The position numbers were made by a program, and so were the translations under genes. Positions 23,959-32,918 of a stretch of DNA of 64,000 nt are shown here, piece by piece; position 1 is the first letter of the stretch, and each line of letters starts with the position of its first letter. The stretch is from Methylobacterium frigidaeris (GTDB taxonomy: Bacteria > Pseudomonadota > Alphaproteobacteria > Rhizobiales > Beijerinckiaceae): the NCBI RefSeq assembly GCF_022179185.1, contig NZ_BPQJ01000014.1:34146-98145 (forward strand), written 5' to 3'. The notes below the pieces were generated by a model, which saw only the letters and a program-made list of their open reading frames with translations, had not been told where the DNA came from and searched no databases.

Positions 23959-24845
23959 CGAAGAACATCACTGCCGAGACCCTGCGCGGCGTTCCCCTGC
24001 CGGACCCCGCGGGAGGCAGCAAGGAGGCGCGCGGCAGCGCTCTCGTCATCGCCGGCTCGGTCGAGGTGCCGGGTGCCGCGATCCTGGCCGGTACCGCGGC
24101 GCTCCGGGCCGGCGCCGGCAAGCTGCAGATGTCGATCGCCGCCGGCACGGCGCCGCACGCCGCCCTCGCGGTGCCCGAGGCCCTGGTGGTGCGCCTGCCG
24201 GAAGGCGAGGGCGGGCACGTCGACCATCGCGTCGCCGCCGAGGTGCTGCTGCCACGCACCGAGCGGGCCGCCGCCGTGCTGATCGGCGCCGGCATGGCCT
24301 CGGGCGAGCCGACCAAGGCGCTCACCGCCGCCCTGCTCTCCGGCCCGTCCGAGGCGCCGTTCGTCCTCGACGCGGCGAGCATCGACGGGCTGCGCGACCA
24401 CGCCGACGCGGTGCGAGCCCGGGCGGGCCGGGTGGTGCTCACGCCGCATGCCGGCGAGATGGCCCGCTGCCTCGGCTGCGAGCGCGACGCGGTCGAGGCC
24501 GATCCCCTGGCGGCGGCGCGCCGCGCGGTCGAGATGCTGGGCGCCGTCGTGGTGATGAAGGGGGCGGAGACCTGGATCGTCGAGCCAGGGGGCGAGGTCT
24601 GGCATTACCGCGGCGGCGGCGCCGGCCTCGCCACCTCCGGCTCGGGCGACGTGCTCGCCGGAATCATCGTCGGACTGCTCGCCCGCGGCACGAAGCCCGC
24701 CGAGGCGGCGGCCTGGGGCGTGTTCCTGCACGGCGAAGCGGGTCGGCGCCTGGGCGAGGGCTGCGGCCCGATCGGCTTCCTGGCGCGGGAGCTGCCCGGG
24801 GAGGTGCCGGGCCTGATGCGGGACGTGGCGGAGGGCGCGATCTGA
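23955..24845 (+). CDS. nnrD: ADP-dependent NAD(P)H-hydrate dehydratase
   Basis: A 296-residue YjeF-C/ribokinase-fold protein that repairs hydrated NADH or NADPH. Signatures: GSALVIAGS near the N-terminus, GAGMASG, VLTPHAGEMARCLG and the catalytic-Asp motif TSGSGDVLAGIIVGLLARG. Many bacteria fuse it to the epimerase NnrE; here the epimerase half is absent. It is translationally coupled to the upstream histidine phosphatase, so the two may serve one repair or salvage job. Assignment is secure for the dehydratase; the partner's link is inference. Confidence 0.92.
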   Translation: MTKNITAETLRGVPLPDPAGGSKEARGSALVIAGSVEVPGAAILAGTAALRAGAGKLQMSIAAGTAPHAALAVPEALVVRLPEGEGGHVDHRVAAEVLLPRTERAAAVLIGAGMASGEPTKALTAALLSGPSEAPFVLDAASIDGLRDHADAVRARAGRVVLTPHAGEMARCLGCERDAVEADPLAAARRAVEMLGAVVVMKGAETWIVEPGGEVWHYRGGGAGLATSGSGDVLAGIIVGLLARGTKPAEAAAWGVFLHGEAGRRLGEGCGPIGFLARELPGEVPGLMRDVAEGAI

Positions 24846-24891
24846 GCCGGCGGCGGGCCACCGGCTCGGGTCCGTGTTTCGTATTCGGCGC

Positions 24892-26562
24892 TCAGGCGGC
24901 CCGTACCGTGGCGAGAAAGCGGCGCACCTCGGACGAGAGATGCTCGGATTGCCGTGACAGCTCCGCCGACGAGGCGAGGACCTGGTGTGCTGCCGCGCCC
25001 GTCTCCTCGGAGGCCTGCGCCACGCCCGCGATGGTGTGCGTCACCGCGCTCGCGCCGGTCGCGGCCTCGGCGACGTTGCGCACGATCTCCCGCGTCGCCC
25101 CGCCCTGCTGCTCGACCGCGCCCGCGATGCCTGCCGTCACCGCGTCGATCTCGCGGATGCGCGCGGTGATCGTGCCGATCGCCGCGACGGCCTGATCGGT
25201 CACCCCCTGGATCTCGCCGATCTGTCCGGCGATCTCCTCGGTGGCGCGCGCCGTCTGGTCGGCCAGTCCCTTCACCTCGGCGGCGACCACCGCGAAGCCG
25301 CGGCCGGCCTCGCCGGCGCGGGCGGCCTCGATCGTGGCGTTGAGCGCCAGGAGATTGGTCTGCCGCGCGATGGTCGAGATCATGCCGACCATCTCGCCGA
25401 TCCGCCCCGACGCCGTCCTCATCACCTGCACGAGCTGCGCGGTCTGGTCGGCCTCCGCGACGGCGTACCGGGCGAGCCCGGCCGAGCCCTGGATCTGCCG
25501 GCCGATCTCGCCGACCGACGCGCCGAGTTCCTCGGTCGCCGCCGCCACGGTGGTCACGTTCGCGGCGGCTTCCTCCGCCGCGGCGGCGACCGTGCCCGAT
25601 CGCGTCGCGGTGTCGGCCGCGGTCGTGGTCATCTGCGCGGCGGTGGCCTGCAGCTCCGTCGCCGCCGACGAGACCAGGGTGACGATGCCGCCGATTGCCG
25701 CCTCGAACCCCTCGGCCATCTGGCGCATGCCGGCCTTGCGCTGCTCCTCGGCGGAGGCCCGGGCGTGCGCCGTCTCCTCCTCCAGCTGCCGCGTCCGGAT
25801 CAGGGTCGCCCGGGACGCGTCGACCGCGGCCGCGATGGCGCCGATCTCGTTGGTGCGGTCGGTATAGGGCACCGGGGCGGCGAGGTCGCCGGAGGACAGG
25901 CCGTGCATCCGCCGGACCAGGCGCTCGATCGGCCGCGCCACGGCGGCCACGACGTAGACGATGCCGGTAAGACCGATGGCCAGCGCGACGGCGCAGAGCA
26001 GGCCGGTCAGCCAGAGGGCGTTGGCATAGATTCCGGCGGCCGCGAGCCGCGCCCGGTCGCTGCCGGCCACGTTCAGCACCGTATCGCGATCGAGACTGTC
26101 CAGCGCCGCCTCGAACGGCCGGCGCGAGGCCCAGAAGAGCTCGTTGAGAGCGGCCACGTTCTTCTCCCGGGCCGCGGCGACGATCTTGCCGCGGATGGTC
26201 AGGTAGTCCGCCCAGTGCTGCCGGAACGCGGTCCAGAGGGCGCGCTCCTCGGCGGTCGAGATCAGCGGCTCATAGCGGCGCGCGACGGCTTCCACGTCCT
26301 CGAGGCGACGGCCCGCGACGGTGTCGAGTTCGGTCACGGGCTCGATCGCCGTGACATAGCGGGCATCGACGAGGCGCAGGCGCGTGACCTTGTACTTGAG
26401 TTCGCCAATTTCGCGCACGCTCGGCAACCAGTTCTCCGACATCTCGAGAGTATTGGCGTTGACGCTGCGCAGCTGCGTCACGCTCAACATGCCCTGGGTC
26501 AGGAGGCCTGCCGCGAGCAAGGCAATCAGCCCGCCGAGGGCATGGGACAGTCTGATTTTCAT
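24892..26562 (-). CDS. Methyl-accepting chemotaxis protein (four-helix-bundle sensor)
   Basis: A 556-residue chemoreceptor. TM1 is at about residues 8-27, a helical periplasmic sensor of the 4HB_MCP type covers about 30-180, TM2 is at about 178-203 (LTGLLCAVALAIGLTGIVYVV), then HAMP and the cytoplasmic signalling domain with the conserved hairpin tip IARQTNLLALNATIEAARAGEAGRGFAVVAAEVK. No C-terminal CheR/CheB docking pentapeptide is present. The open frame extends far upstream, but the ATG at 26562 begins TM1 and follows an AT-rich promoter. Ligand unknown. Confidence 0.94.
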   Translation of the reverse strand: MKIRLSHALGGLIALLAAGLLTQGMLSVTQLRSVNANTLEMSENWLPSVREIGELKYKVTRLRLVDARYVTAIEPVTELDTVAGRRLEDVEAVARRYEPLISTAEERALWTAFRQHWADYLTIRGKIVAAAREKNVAALNELFWASRRPFEAALDSLDRDTVLNVAGSDRARLAAAGIYANALWLTGLLCAVALAIGLTGIVYVVAAVARPIERLVRRMHGLSSGDLAAPVPYTDRTNEIGAIAAAVDASRATLIRTRQLEEETAHARASAEEQRKAGMRQMAEGFEAAIGGIVTLVSSAATELQATAAQMTTTAADTATRSGTVAAAAEEAAANVTTVAAATEELGASVGEIGRQIQGSAGLARYAVAEADQTAQLVQVMRTASGRIGEMVGMISTIARQTNLLALNATIEAARAGEAGRGFAVVAAEVKGLADQTARATEEIAGQIGEIQGVTDQAVAAIGTITARIREIDAVTAGIAGAVEQQGGATREIVRNVAEAATGASAVTHTIAGVAQASEETGAAAHQVLASSAELSRQSEHLSSEVRRFLATVRAA

Positions 26563-26877
26563 CGTTAGGCCTTCGTGATCGACGTCGTTATTCGCAATGA
26601 TTGTTGAAAATTTGGTAAACTCCGTAGAGTTATTGAAGAATTGGACGAAATACATAGGAAAATTTGCAAAGACATGTTCGATCTTGCCGTGAATCGACGG
26701 CGACACACCTCCCGGTTTGGTGGCGTAGCTGCCGAAGCGGCGTCGCGCGCAACGGGAGCCGGGGCGCGGACCGTTGATCGGTCTTCGCCGACGGAACCGT
26801 CCCATCACGACCGCGGCCGGCCGAACCCGGGCGCGTTTCGGATGTTGACCGCCGGTTGCTTCCGCACGGACAGGCCG
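26563..26877. promoter_or_regulatory. Promoter region of the MCP gene with a small dyad
   Basis: No gene. The 26575-26690 stretch is AT-rich and lies just upstream of the MCP start on the minus strand. It contains the dyad AACTC-CGTA-GAGTT (26618-26631), 56 bp from the MCP ATG. The rest, up to the small secreted protein at 26878, has no clear element. Confidence 0.5.
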
Positions 26878-27156
26878 ATGATCAGACTCACCCTCGCCCT
26901 CGCCCTCACGCTGGGCGCCGTGGGCGCCGCCGAGGCCCAGACCGCCCGGGTGCCGCCCGCGAGCGACGCCGTCGGCGCGCCCGGCCCCGGCACCGAGACG
27001 CCGCCGCCCTCGCGCCCGACCCGCAACCTGCCGGGCAATCCCAGCGGCGCCTCCGTGCCCGGGACCAATCCGGGGGTCTGGATCGGCGGCAGCCCGACCG
27101 CGGGCCCGCCCGGTAGCGGCGGCACCGCGGGCGGGCCGGCAGCGGGAAACCGCTGA
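26878..27156 (+). CDS. Small secreted Pro/Gly-rich protein
   Basis: A 92-residue protein. A signal peptide (MIRLTLALALTLGAVGAAEAQ) is followed by a mature part of about 70 residues made almost only of Pro, Gly, Ser, Thr, Ala and Asn, with no Cys and likely no stable fold. Upstream in-frame starts exist (from 26641) but would hide the signal sequence. It may be periplasmic or surface-associated. I do not recognise a family. It is convergent with an alpha/beta-hydrolase gene 48 bp away. Confidence 0.75.
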   Translation: MIRLTLALALTLGAVGAAEAQTARVPPASDAVGAPGPGTETPPPSRPTRNLPGNPSGASVPGTNPGVWIGGSPTAGPPGSGGTAGGPAAGNR

Positions 27157-27204
27157 GACCGGCACGAGACCGACGGCCCGGAATGCCGGGCCGGACCACG
27201 CGCG

Positions 27205-27906
27205 TCACGCCTCCAGCCATTCCCTCAGGAGCGCGCCCGTCGCCTCGGGCCGCTCCAGCGGCGGTAGGTGGCCGCATTTGTCCAGGACATGCAGGCACGA
27301 GCCGGCGATGCCCTGGTGGATCTCGCGGGCGAGCGCCGGCGGCGTCAGGACGTCGTCCGCGCCCACCGCGACCAGGGTCGGCACGCGGATCGTCGCCAGG
27401 GTCGGGCGGCTGTCGGGCCGGTCGAGGATCGCGCGCTGCTGGCGCAGGAAGGCCGCGCCGCCGACCCGCTCGGCCATCGCCTTCACGCCCTCGCCCACCG
27501 GCCCGTGCACGTGCGAGGCATGGACGAGCTTCGGCAGCAGGCGGGTCGTGACCCCGGCGAAGCGGCCGACCTTGAGCTGGTCCATGCCCTGGCGCCGCGT
27601 GGCGGCGCGCTCGGTGGTCTCCGGGGCAGCGGCGGTGTCGAACAGGGCGAGGCGGGTCACGCGCTCGGGCGCCTGGCGCAGGATCTCGAAGGCGACGTAG
27701 CCGCCCATCGACAGGGCGACGAGGCCGAAACGCGGCGGCGCCACCGCGAGCGTCCGCCGCGCCATCGCCGCGACGCTGTCGTCGAGGGTCAGGTCCGCCA
27801 CCGAAGCGGCGGCCCGGTCGGCGAGCGCGTCGATGGACGCGCGCCACAGCACCGCGTCGTTGAGGAGCCCGGGCAGGAACAGCAGCGGGGCGAGATCCGT
27901 GGTCAT
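27205..27906 (-). CDS. Alpha/beta-hydrolase fold protein
   Basis: A 233-residue hydrolase. The oxyanion motif LLFLPGLLND is near the start, the nucleophile elbow is ALSMGGY, the acid is in AVGADDVLTPP and the catalytic His in KCGHLPPLERP. It resembles small carboxylesterases or dienelactone-type enzymes; the substrate cannot be told. The frame opens at 27981, but the first 25 residues of that version are Pro-rich and unlike the family, so I took the ATG at 27906. It lies downstream of the acyl-CoA dehydrogenase on the same strand, which hints at one metabolic unit. Confidence 0.88.
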   Translation of the reverse strand: MTTDLAPLLFLPGLLNDAVLWRASIDALADRAAASVADLTLDDSVAAMARRTLAVAPPRFGLVALSMGGYVAFEILRQAPERVTRLALFDTAAAPETTERAATRRQGMDQLKVGRFAGVTTRLLPKLVHASHVHGPVGEGVKAMAERVGGAAFLRQQRAILDRPDSRPTLATIRVPTLVAVGADDVLTPPALAREIHQGIAGSCLHVLDKCGHLPPLERPEATGALLREWLEA

Positions 27907-27991
27907 GGTGGGGGCAGGCCTGTCGTCGATGCCGCCCCTATGGCCGGGCAGAAGCTCCGGCGCCAGAGGCGCCGGGGTCATGGAGCAGGCG

Positions 27992-29155
27992 TCAGTACGA
28001 GCGCGGCATGCCGAGCACGTGCTCGGCGATGTAGGACAGGATCAGGTTGGTGGAGATCGGCGCCACCTGGTAGAGCCGGGTCTCGCGGAACTTGCGCTCG
28101 ACGTCATATTCCTCCGCGAAGCCGAAGCCGCCGAAGGTCTGGATGCAGGCATTGGCCGCCTCGAACGAGGCGTCGGCCGCGAGCATCTTGGCCATGTTGG
28201 CCTCCGCCCCCGGATTGGCGCCGGCCTCGTAGAGGCGAAGCCCCTCCTGCACCATCAGCTCGGCGGCGCGCATGTTGGCGTAGGCCTTGGCGATCGGGAA
28301 CTGGATACCCTGGTTCTGGCCGATCGGCCGGCCGAAGACCTGGCGCTCGCGGGCGTATCCGGACGCCTTGGCGATGAACCACTTGGCGTCGCCGATGCAT
28401 TCGGCGGCGATGAGCAGCCGCTCGGCGTTCATGCCCGACAGGATATAGCGGAACCCCTTGCCCTCCTCGCCGACCAGGTTCTCGGCCGGCACCTCCATGT
28501 TGTCGAAGAAGACCTCGCAGGAATTGTGGTTCATCATCGTGCGGATCGGCCGGATGGTCAGGCCGCGGCCGAGCACGGTGCGCATGTCGACGATGAAGGT
28601 CGAGAGGCCATCGGTCTTCTTCGCCACCTGGTCGCGGGGCGTGGTGCGGGCGAGGAGCAGCATCAGGTCGGAATGCTCGGCCCGGCTGGTCCAGATCTTC
28701 TGGCCATTGACGATGAACTTATCGCCCTCGCGCCGCGCGGTGGTGCGGAGCGCCGTGGTGTCGGTGCCGCTCGTCGGCTCGGTGACGCCGAAGGCCTGCA
28801 GGCGCAGGCGCCCGGCGGCGATCTCCGGCAGGTAGCGTTCCTTCTGCGCCTGGGTGCCGTGCCGCAGGACCGTGCCCATCGTGTACATCTGGGCGTGGCA
28901 GGCCGCACCGTTGCAGCCGGAGCGCTGCACCTCCTCGAGGATCGCCGCGGCGGCCGAGAGCGGCAGGCCGGAGCCGCCATACTCCTCGGGGATCAGCACC
29001 GAGAGGTAGCCGGATTCGGTGAGCGCGTTCACGAAGTCGGTCGGATAGGCGCGATCAGTGTCGAGCCGGCGCCAGTACTCGTCGGGGAAGCGGGCGCAGA
29101 GCTTGGCGACCTCCTCGCGGATCTCGGGGTGCCGGAGGGCGTCGGTCTCGGTCAT
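27992..29155 (-). CDS. Acyl-CoA dehydrogenase
   Basis: A 387-residue flavoprotein with the three ACAD domains: N-terminal helices (GLPLSAAAAILEEVQRSG), the FAD-binding middle (LQAFGVTEPTSGTDTTALRTTA and KIWTSRAEHSD) and the C-terminal helical domain (ARERQVFGRPIGQNQGIQFPIAKAYANM, QTFGGFGFAEEYDVER). The conserved YxVERKFRE region is near the end. It oxidises an acyl-CoA to the enoyl-CoA and feeds ETF. It precedes an alpha/beta-hydrolase on the same strand, and an opposite-strand PAS regulator starts 216 bp away. Chain-length specificity is unknown. Confidence 0.94.
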   Translation of the reverse strand: MTETDALRHPEIREEVAKLCARFPDEYWRRLDTDRAYPTDFVNALTESGYLSVLIPEEYGGSGLPLSAAAAILEEVQRSGCNGAACHAQMYTMGTVLRHGTQAQKERYLPEIAAGRLRLQAFGVTEPTSGTDTTALRTTARREGDKFIVNGQKIWTSRAEHSDLMLLLARTTPRDQVAKKTDGLSTFIVDMRTVLGRGLTIRPIRTMMNHNSCEVFFDNMEVPAENLVGEEGKGFRYILSGMNAERLLIAAECIGDAKWFIAKASGYARERQVFGRPIGQNQGIQFPIAKAYANMRAAELMVQEGLRLYEAGANPGAEANMAKMLAADASFEAANACIQTFGGFGFAEEYDVERKFRETRLYQVAPISTNLILSYIAEHVLGMPRSY

Positions 29156-29371
29156 CGGGCGTCTCCATCCTGCCGCGGCGCCGGCGCGGGCGCCGCGTCT
29201 CGTTGTCGGTTCGGACGCGAGGCTACACCATCGGCGGCCGCGTGCGGGGTGTCTGCTATCATGGAAGAGGCCGTGCGGCCTTCCCCGGCGCGTGGCATGA
29301 TCCGGATCGCCGTCCCGTCACTCCGTGCCGGAGCGGGTTTCGGACGCAGAGGTTCCCACCGTCGAGGCTTC

Positions 29372-30391
29372 ATGCGTGCGGCCGGCCCGTCCTTCGCTCC
29401 CGCGGATTTCCTCCGACTGATCGAGGGCATCGGGCTGGTGGGCAACTGGGCCTGGATCTTCGCCTCCGACCAGCAGATCTGGTCGCCCGGCCTGTTCCGC
29501 CTGCTCGGGCTCGATCCTGCGCGGACGCAGCCGAGCTACGGCCTGCTCACCGACCTCGTCCACCCCGACGACCGGCTGCACCTGGCGAGTGCCCCCGACC
29601 TGGTGCAGGGCCATGCCTTGCCGGCATGCGAGGTCCGGGTCGTGCGGCCGGACGGGACCCTGCGCACCTTCACGATGCGCACCGAACTGCACGTGACGCC
29701 GCAGGGTCGGCCGCGGGCCGCCGCCGGCATCGTCCTCGACGTGTCCGATACGGCGGCCCTGCTGCGGCTGCGCCGGGTCAACCAGCGCCAGCGCAGCGCC
29801 TGGTTCGCCGCGGTCCGCATGCTGTTCGTCCCCGTCGACCTCGACGGGCGCTTCCACTTCCCGCCCGAGACGGCGCAGTTCGCCGGACGCCCCATCGAGG
29901 AGATCAATGCCGATCCCTTCGCCGATGTGGTGCCGGAGGAGCGCGCGGCCTTCCGCGACAGTGTCGCCCGGCGCGACGTCGGCGGGGTGTTCCAGGCTGC
30001 GCCGCTGATCCGACACCGTGACCGGGAGCCGGAGCGTTACCGGATCCTGTCGGTCCCGGTCCATGACGAGCGCGGCCGCCTGGTCGAGCGCAGCGGGCTC
30101 GTCTACCCCGCCGCGCTCGCCGCTCCGCTGGCGGCGGACGACCTGGTGCGCGAGGGCCTGGAGCAGGCGGTGAAGGGCCACCACCTGCGCGCCGCCCGGG
30201 CGCTGCTCGACTGGTCGATGACCACGCTGGCGGGGGCGAGCGGCCTGTCGCTCTCGACGGTGCGGCGCCTCGAGGAGAATGCCGACGGGCAGGGCGCCCG
30301 CTCCCGCCACAGGGCGATCGCGGCCCTGCGCTGCGCCGGCATCCGTTTCATCATCCTGGATGACGGCGGGGTGGCCGTCGCCCGCACCTGA
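29372..30391 (+). CDS. PAS-domain protein with C-terminal helix-turn-helix
   Basis: A 339-residue protein. Residues about 20-120 form a PAS/PAC unit (GNWAWIFASDQQIWSPGLFRLLGLDP, later VHPDDR and AGIVLDVSD). A second, more diverged PAS-like stretch follows (about 145-240). The C-terminal segment ARALLDWSMTTLAGASGLSLSTVRRLEENADG is an XRE-like HTH, a combination I know as an alphaproteobacterial transcriptional-regulator layout. It could sense a small ligand or redox state. The ATG at 29372 has GAGG 5 bp upstream; an earlier in-frame ATG near 29260 is less likely. Divergent from the acyl-CoA dehydrogenase, which it may control. Confidence 0.8.
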   Translation: MRAAGPSFAPADFLRLIEGIGLVGNWAWIFASDQQIWSPGLFRLLGLDPARTQPSYGLLTDLVHPDDRLHLASAPDLVQGHALPACEVRVVRPDGTLRTFTMRTELHVTPQGRPRAAAGIVLDVSDTAALLRLRRVNQRQRSAWFAAVRMLFVPVDLDGRFHFPPETAQFAGRPIEEINADPFADVVPEERAAFRDSVARRDVGGVFQAAPLIRHRDREPERYRILSVPVHDERGRLVERSGLVYPAALAAPLAADDLVREGLEQAVKGHHLRAARALLDWSMTTLAGASGLSLSTVRRLEENADGQGARSRHRAIAALRCAGIRFIILDDGGVAVART

Positions 30392-30398
30392 ACCCGGT

Positions 30399-32360
30399 TC
30401 AGGGGATGGCCGCGGCGGAGCGCGGATGGGCGAACAGCCCGGCCTCGAGGAAGCGCTCCACGGCCAGCGCCGCGCCGGCCGACGAAAAGTGGCCGGTATC
30501 GGCGTACAGGAAGGTCTCGCCGCGGGCGTAGGGGCAGGTTTCGTCCGCGCAGAGGAGTGCGGCCGGGTCGATGAAGGTCATGGTCGCGGGCAGCACCGCC
30601 CGCAGGGCGTCGTTCAGGCGCAGGCCGTCGACCGGGCGCCAGCGGCCGGCGGTCTCCGGCGGGGCTTGGCGCTGGTGATAGGCCAGGAAGGCCGGATCGA
30701 GAGGGAATTCCGGCGATTGTCCGATGACGTGGACGCGGGCGCCGAGGGCGCTCACCTGCGCCACGGTCTCGCGCAGGCGCTCGGGGACGCCGTGGTCGCG
30801 CTGCGCCCCCCAGCGGGCCGCCAGGACCACGTCGCGGATCCCGAGCCGGCGGATCAGCGCCAGGGCGTTGTCGTTGAAGGCGCGGCAATGCGGCACGACG
30901 TGCGAGGCGGTGCCGAGGGTCGGTTGGCACCCCGCCGCCGTGTACTGGACGAGGCGGCCAGGCAGCTTGTCGGCGTGCCGCATCAGGCCGGGCACGTAAT
31001 GCGCCGCGAAGCTGTCGCCCCAGAGCAGCACCATCCCGTCCCCGGCCCCGGCGCGGATGCAGGCCTCCGGATTCCAGGCCTGCCAGGTCTGGTCGGCGAA
31101 CAGGAAGCAGGTGCGGTGGTTCCAGGTCTCGGTGCCGGGCACCGGCCGGAGGCGGAAATCCGGGAAGCGGCCGGGCAGGCCGCCGCTCGTCACCCCGGCC
31201 CAGCCGAGGCCCGCCATCGCCAGCGTGGCGAGCATGCCGGCGGCGAAGACCGGGCGCAGGCGCCGCGGCCGCGCCTGTCCCGTCGTCTGAGGCGAGTGCG
31301 GATGCCAGCGCCGGAAGGGCTGCTCGATGAAGCGGTACGAGAGGGTGGCGAGGACGAGCGTCGCGCCGATCACCGCGGCGGTCTCGGGGGTGGTGAAGTC
31401 CCGCATCAGGGCGATCCGGCCGAGCACGATCAGCGGCCAGTGCACGAGATAGGCCGAGTAGGAGATCAGCCCGACGGCGACGAGGGGAGGGGCCGCCAGC
31501 AGGCGCGTCGCCGCCGCGCGGTGCCCCTGCTGTTCGCCGAGGCGGATCAGCAGGGCGGCGCCGAGGCAGGGCGGCACGGCGCCGATGCCGGGGAAGGGCG
31601 TGGCGTCGGTGTAGAGGAGGGACGGCGCGAGGATGCCGGCGAGCCCGGCGAGCCCGGCGATCGCGCGGAGGAAGGGCGGCAGCGGGCGGGCCGCACCGCT
31701 CGGCATCATCGTCAGCAGGGCGCCAACGAGGAGTTCCCAGGCCCGGGTCGGCAGCAGGTAGAAATTCGCCGTCGGCGCGTAACGGCCGGCATAGAGACTG
31801 AGTCCGAACGAGAGCAGCGCGACCAGGCCGAAGGGAAGCCAGAGCGGCCGCAGGCGCAGGCGGATCGCCAGCAGCAGCGACACCGGCAGGACGAAGTAGA
31901 ATTGCTCCTCGACCGAGAGCGACCAGGTGTGCAGGAGCGGCCGATAGAGCGCCGCGGCGTCGAAATAGCCCGAGGCGCGCCAGAAATAGAGGTTCGCCAC
32001 CGAGAGCGCCGAGGCCGCCGCGCTGCCGGCATAATCCTCGAGCTGCGGCGGCAGCAGGAGCCAGATGGCGGCGAGCGAGGTGAGGGCGAGGGTCGCGACC
32101 AGGGCCGGCAGGATGCGCCGGATGCGCCGCGCGTAGAAGTCCGAAAGGGCGATGCCGCCGCCGGACGCTTCCCGCATCAGCCCGCGCGTGATGACGTAGC
32201 CGGAGATGACGAAGAACACGTCGACCCCGACGAAGCCGCCCGGCATCCAGACGAGACCCACATGATAGAAGATCACCGCCAGCACGGCGACGGCGCGCAG
32301 GCCGTCGATGTCGGGCCGATAGCCGGAAGCCATCGCCGATCCGTTCATGCCAGATTGCAT
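30399..32360 (-). CDS. Membrane acyltransferase (OafA-like) with SGNH domain
   Basis: A 653-residue protein. The N-terminal half is an acyltransferase-3 domain with about ten membrane helices and the key motif FYHVGLVWMPGGFVGVDVFFVISGYVI (catalytic His). After about residue 390 comes a periplasmic SGNH hydrolase-like domain with the serine motif LLWGDSFAAHYVPGL and the C-terminal DTGHFSSAGA (Asp and His). Such proteins O-acetylate surface polysaccharide or lipid. The start is ambiguous among ATGs at 32360, 32348 and 32333; GGGGGCG sits ahead of the first. It ends 7 bp from the convergent PAS-HTH gene. Confidence 0.9.
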   Translation of the reverse strand: MQSGMNGSAMASGYRPDIDGLRAVAVLAVIFYHVGLVWMPGGFVGVDVFFVISGYVITRGLMREASGGGIALSDFYARRIRRILPALVATLALTSLAAIWLLLPPQLEDYAGSAAASALSVANLYFWRASGYFDAAALYRPLLHTWSLSVEEQFYFVLPVSLLLAIRLRLRPLWLPFGLVALLSFGLSLYAGRYAPTANFYLLPTRAWELLVGALLTMMPSGAARPLPPFLRAIAGLAGLAGILAPSLLYTDATPFPGIGAVPPCLGAALLIRLGEQQGHRAAATRLLAAPPLVAVGLISYSAYLVHWPLIVLGRIALMRDFTTPETAAVIGATLVLATLSYRFIEQPFRRWHPHSPQTTGQARPRRLRPVFAAGMLATLAMAGLGWAGVTSGGLPGRFPDFRLRPVPGTETWNHRTCFLFADQTWQAWNPEACIRAGAGDGMVLLWGDSFAAHYVPGLMRHADKLPGRLVQYTAAGCQPTLGTASHVVPHCRAFNDNALALIRRLGIRDVVLAARWGAQRDHGVPERLRETVAQVSALGARVHVIGQSPEFPLDPAFLAYHQRQAPPETAGRWRPVDGLRLNDALRAVLPATMTFIDPAALLCADETCPYARGETFLYADTGHFSSAGAALAVERFLEAGLFAHPRSAAAIP

Positions 32361-32918
32361 GGTTCGCGCCCCCGGACGAAGGCCCGCTGTTGTCGCTCGG
32401 ATCACTGTCGCGCACGGACGTTTGTTCGTCCTTCTGCAATCCCAGTGTAGGAAGACACCAGACGGGATACAGCACAGCCTTTGTCCTTAGAGTCCGGCCT
32501 GTTCGCGGCGGTCGTTACCCCAGGTGTTGCAGGATTGTCCCCAACTGCCGGCCCTCCCATCCGCATCCGGTGGTCCGAGCATTCCAACGGCCGATGCCGC
32601 CGCCGTCGCAACGAAGCTCGCCTTCCAGCTCCCCGATCGGAGAGTAGCCGGATTTCGGAACGGGACGTTTTCGCAGCAAAGCTCAAGTCGTCGTGCCGGC
32701 AGCTCTGCCCCAAGCGCTACTCCCGGAAGCACCCGACCCCCGCCCCGATCCCTCTCCCACTCGGGAGAGGGGATCCTGCAACTTGTCCTGATCGCGAAAG
32801 GTTGGATCCGTGTTGCTGCCTGACGGACGTGAATCGGGACGGAATCCCGGCGCCGGGCAGAAAGGGCACACCATCCGAGGGGTCATCGTCCGAAAGTCGC
32901 ATGATGCCCCGGCACGCC
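32361..32918. other. Intergenic region with a GATC-flanked hairpin, no gene
   Basis: About 560 bp without a convincing gene. Near its right end, GATCCCTCTCCC (32747-32758), loop ACTC and GGGAGAGGGGATC (32763-32775) form a strong hairpin, about 145 bp after the porin stop. Hairpins of the type CCTCTCCC...GGGAGAGG are common intergenic elements in Rhizobiales, and another copy is at 57393-57416. Short open frames here have Arg/Ser-rich translations typical of noncoding GC-rich DNA. Confidence 0.65.
32747..32775. repeat. CCTCTCCC/GGGAGAGG intergenic hairpin, copy 1
   Basis: A near-perfect inverted repeat with one bulged base and a four-base loop. It may terminate the porin transcript (minus strand). 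It shares its core with the element at 57391-57417. Confidence 0.8.
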
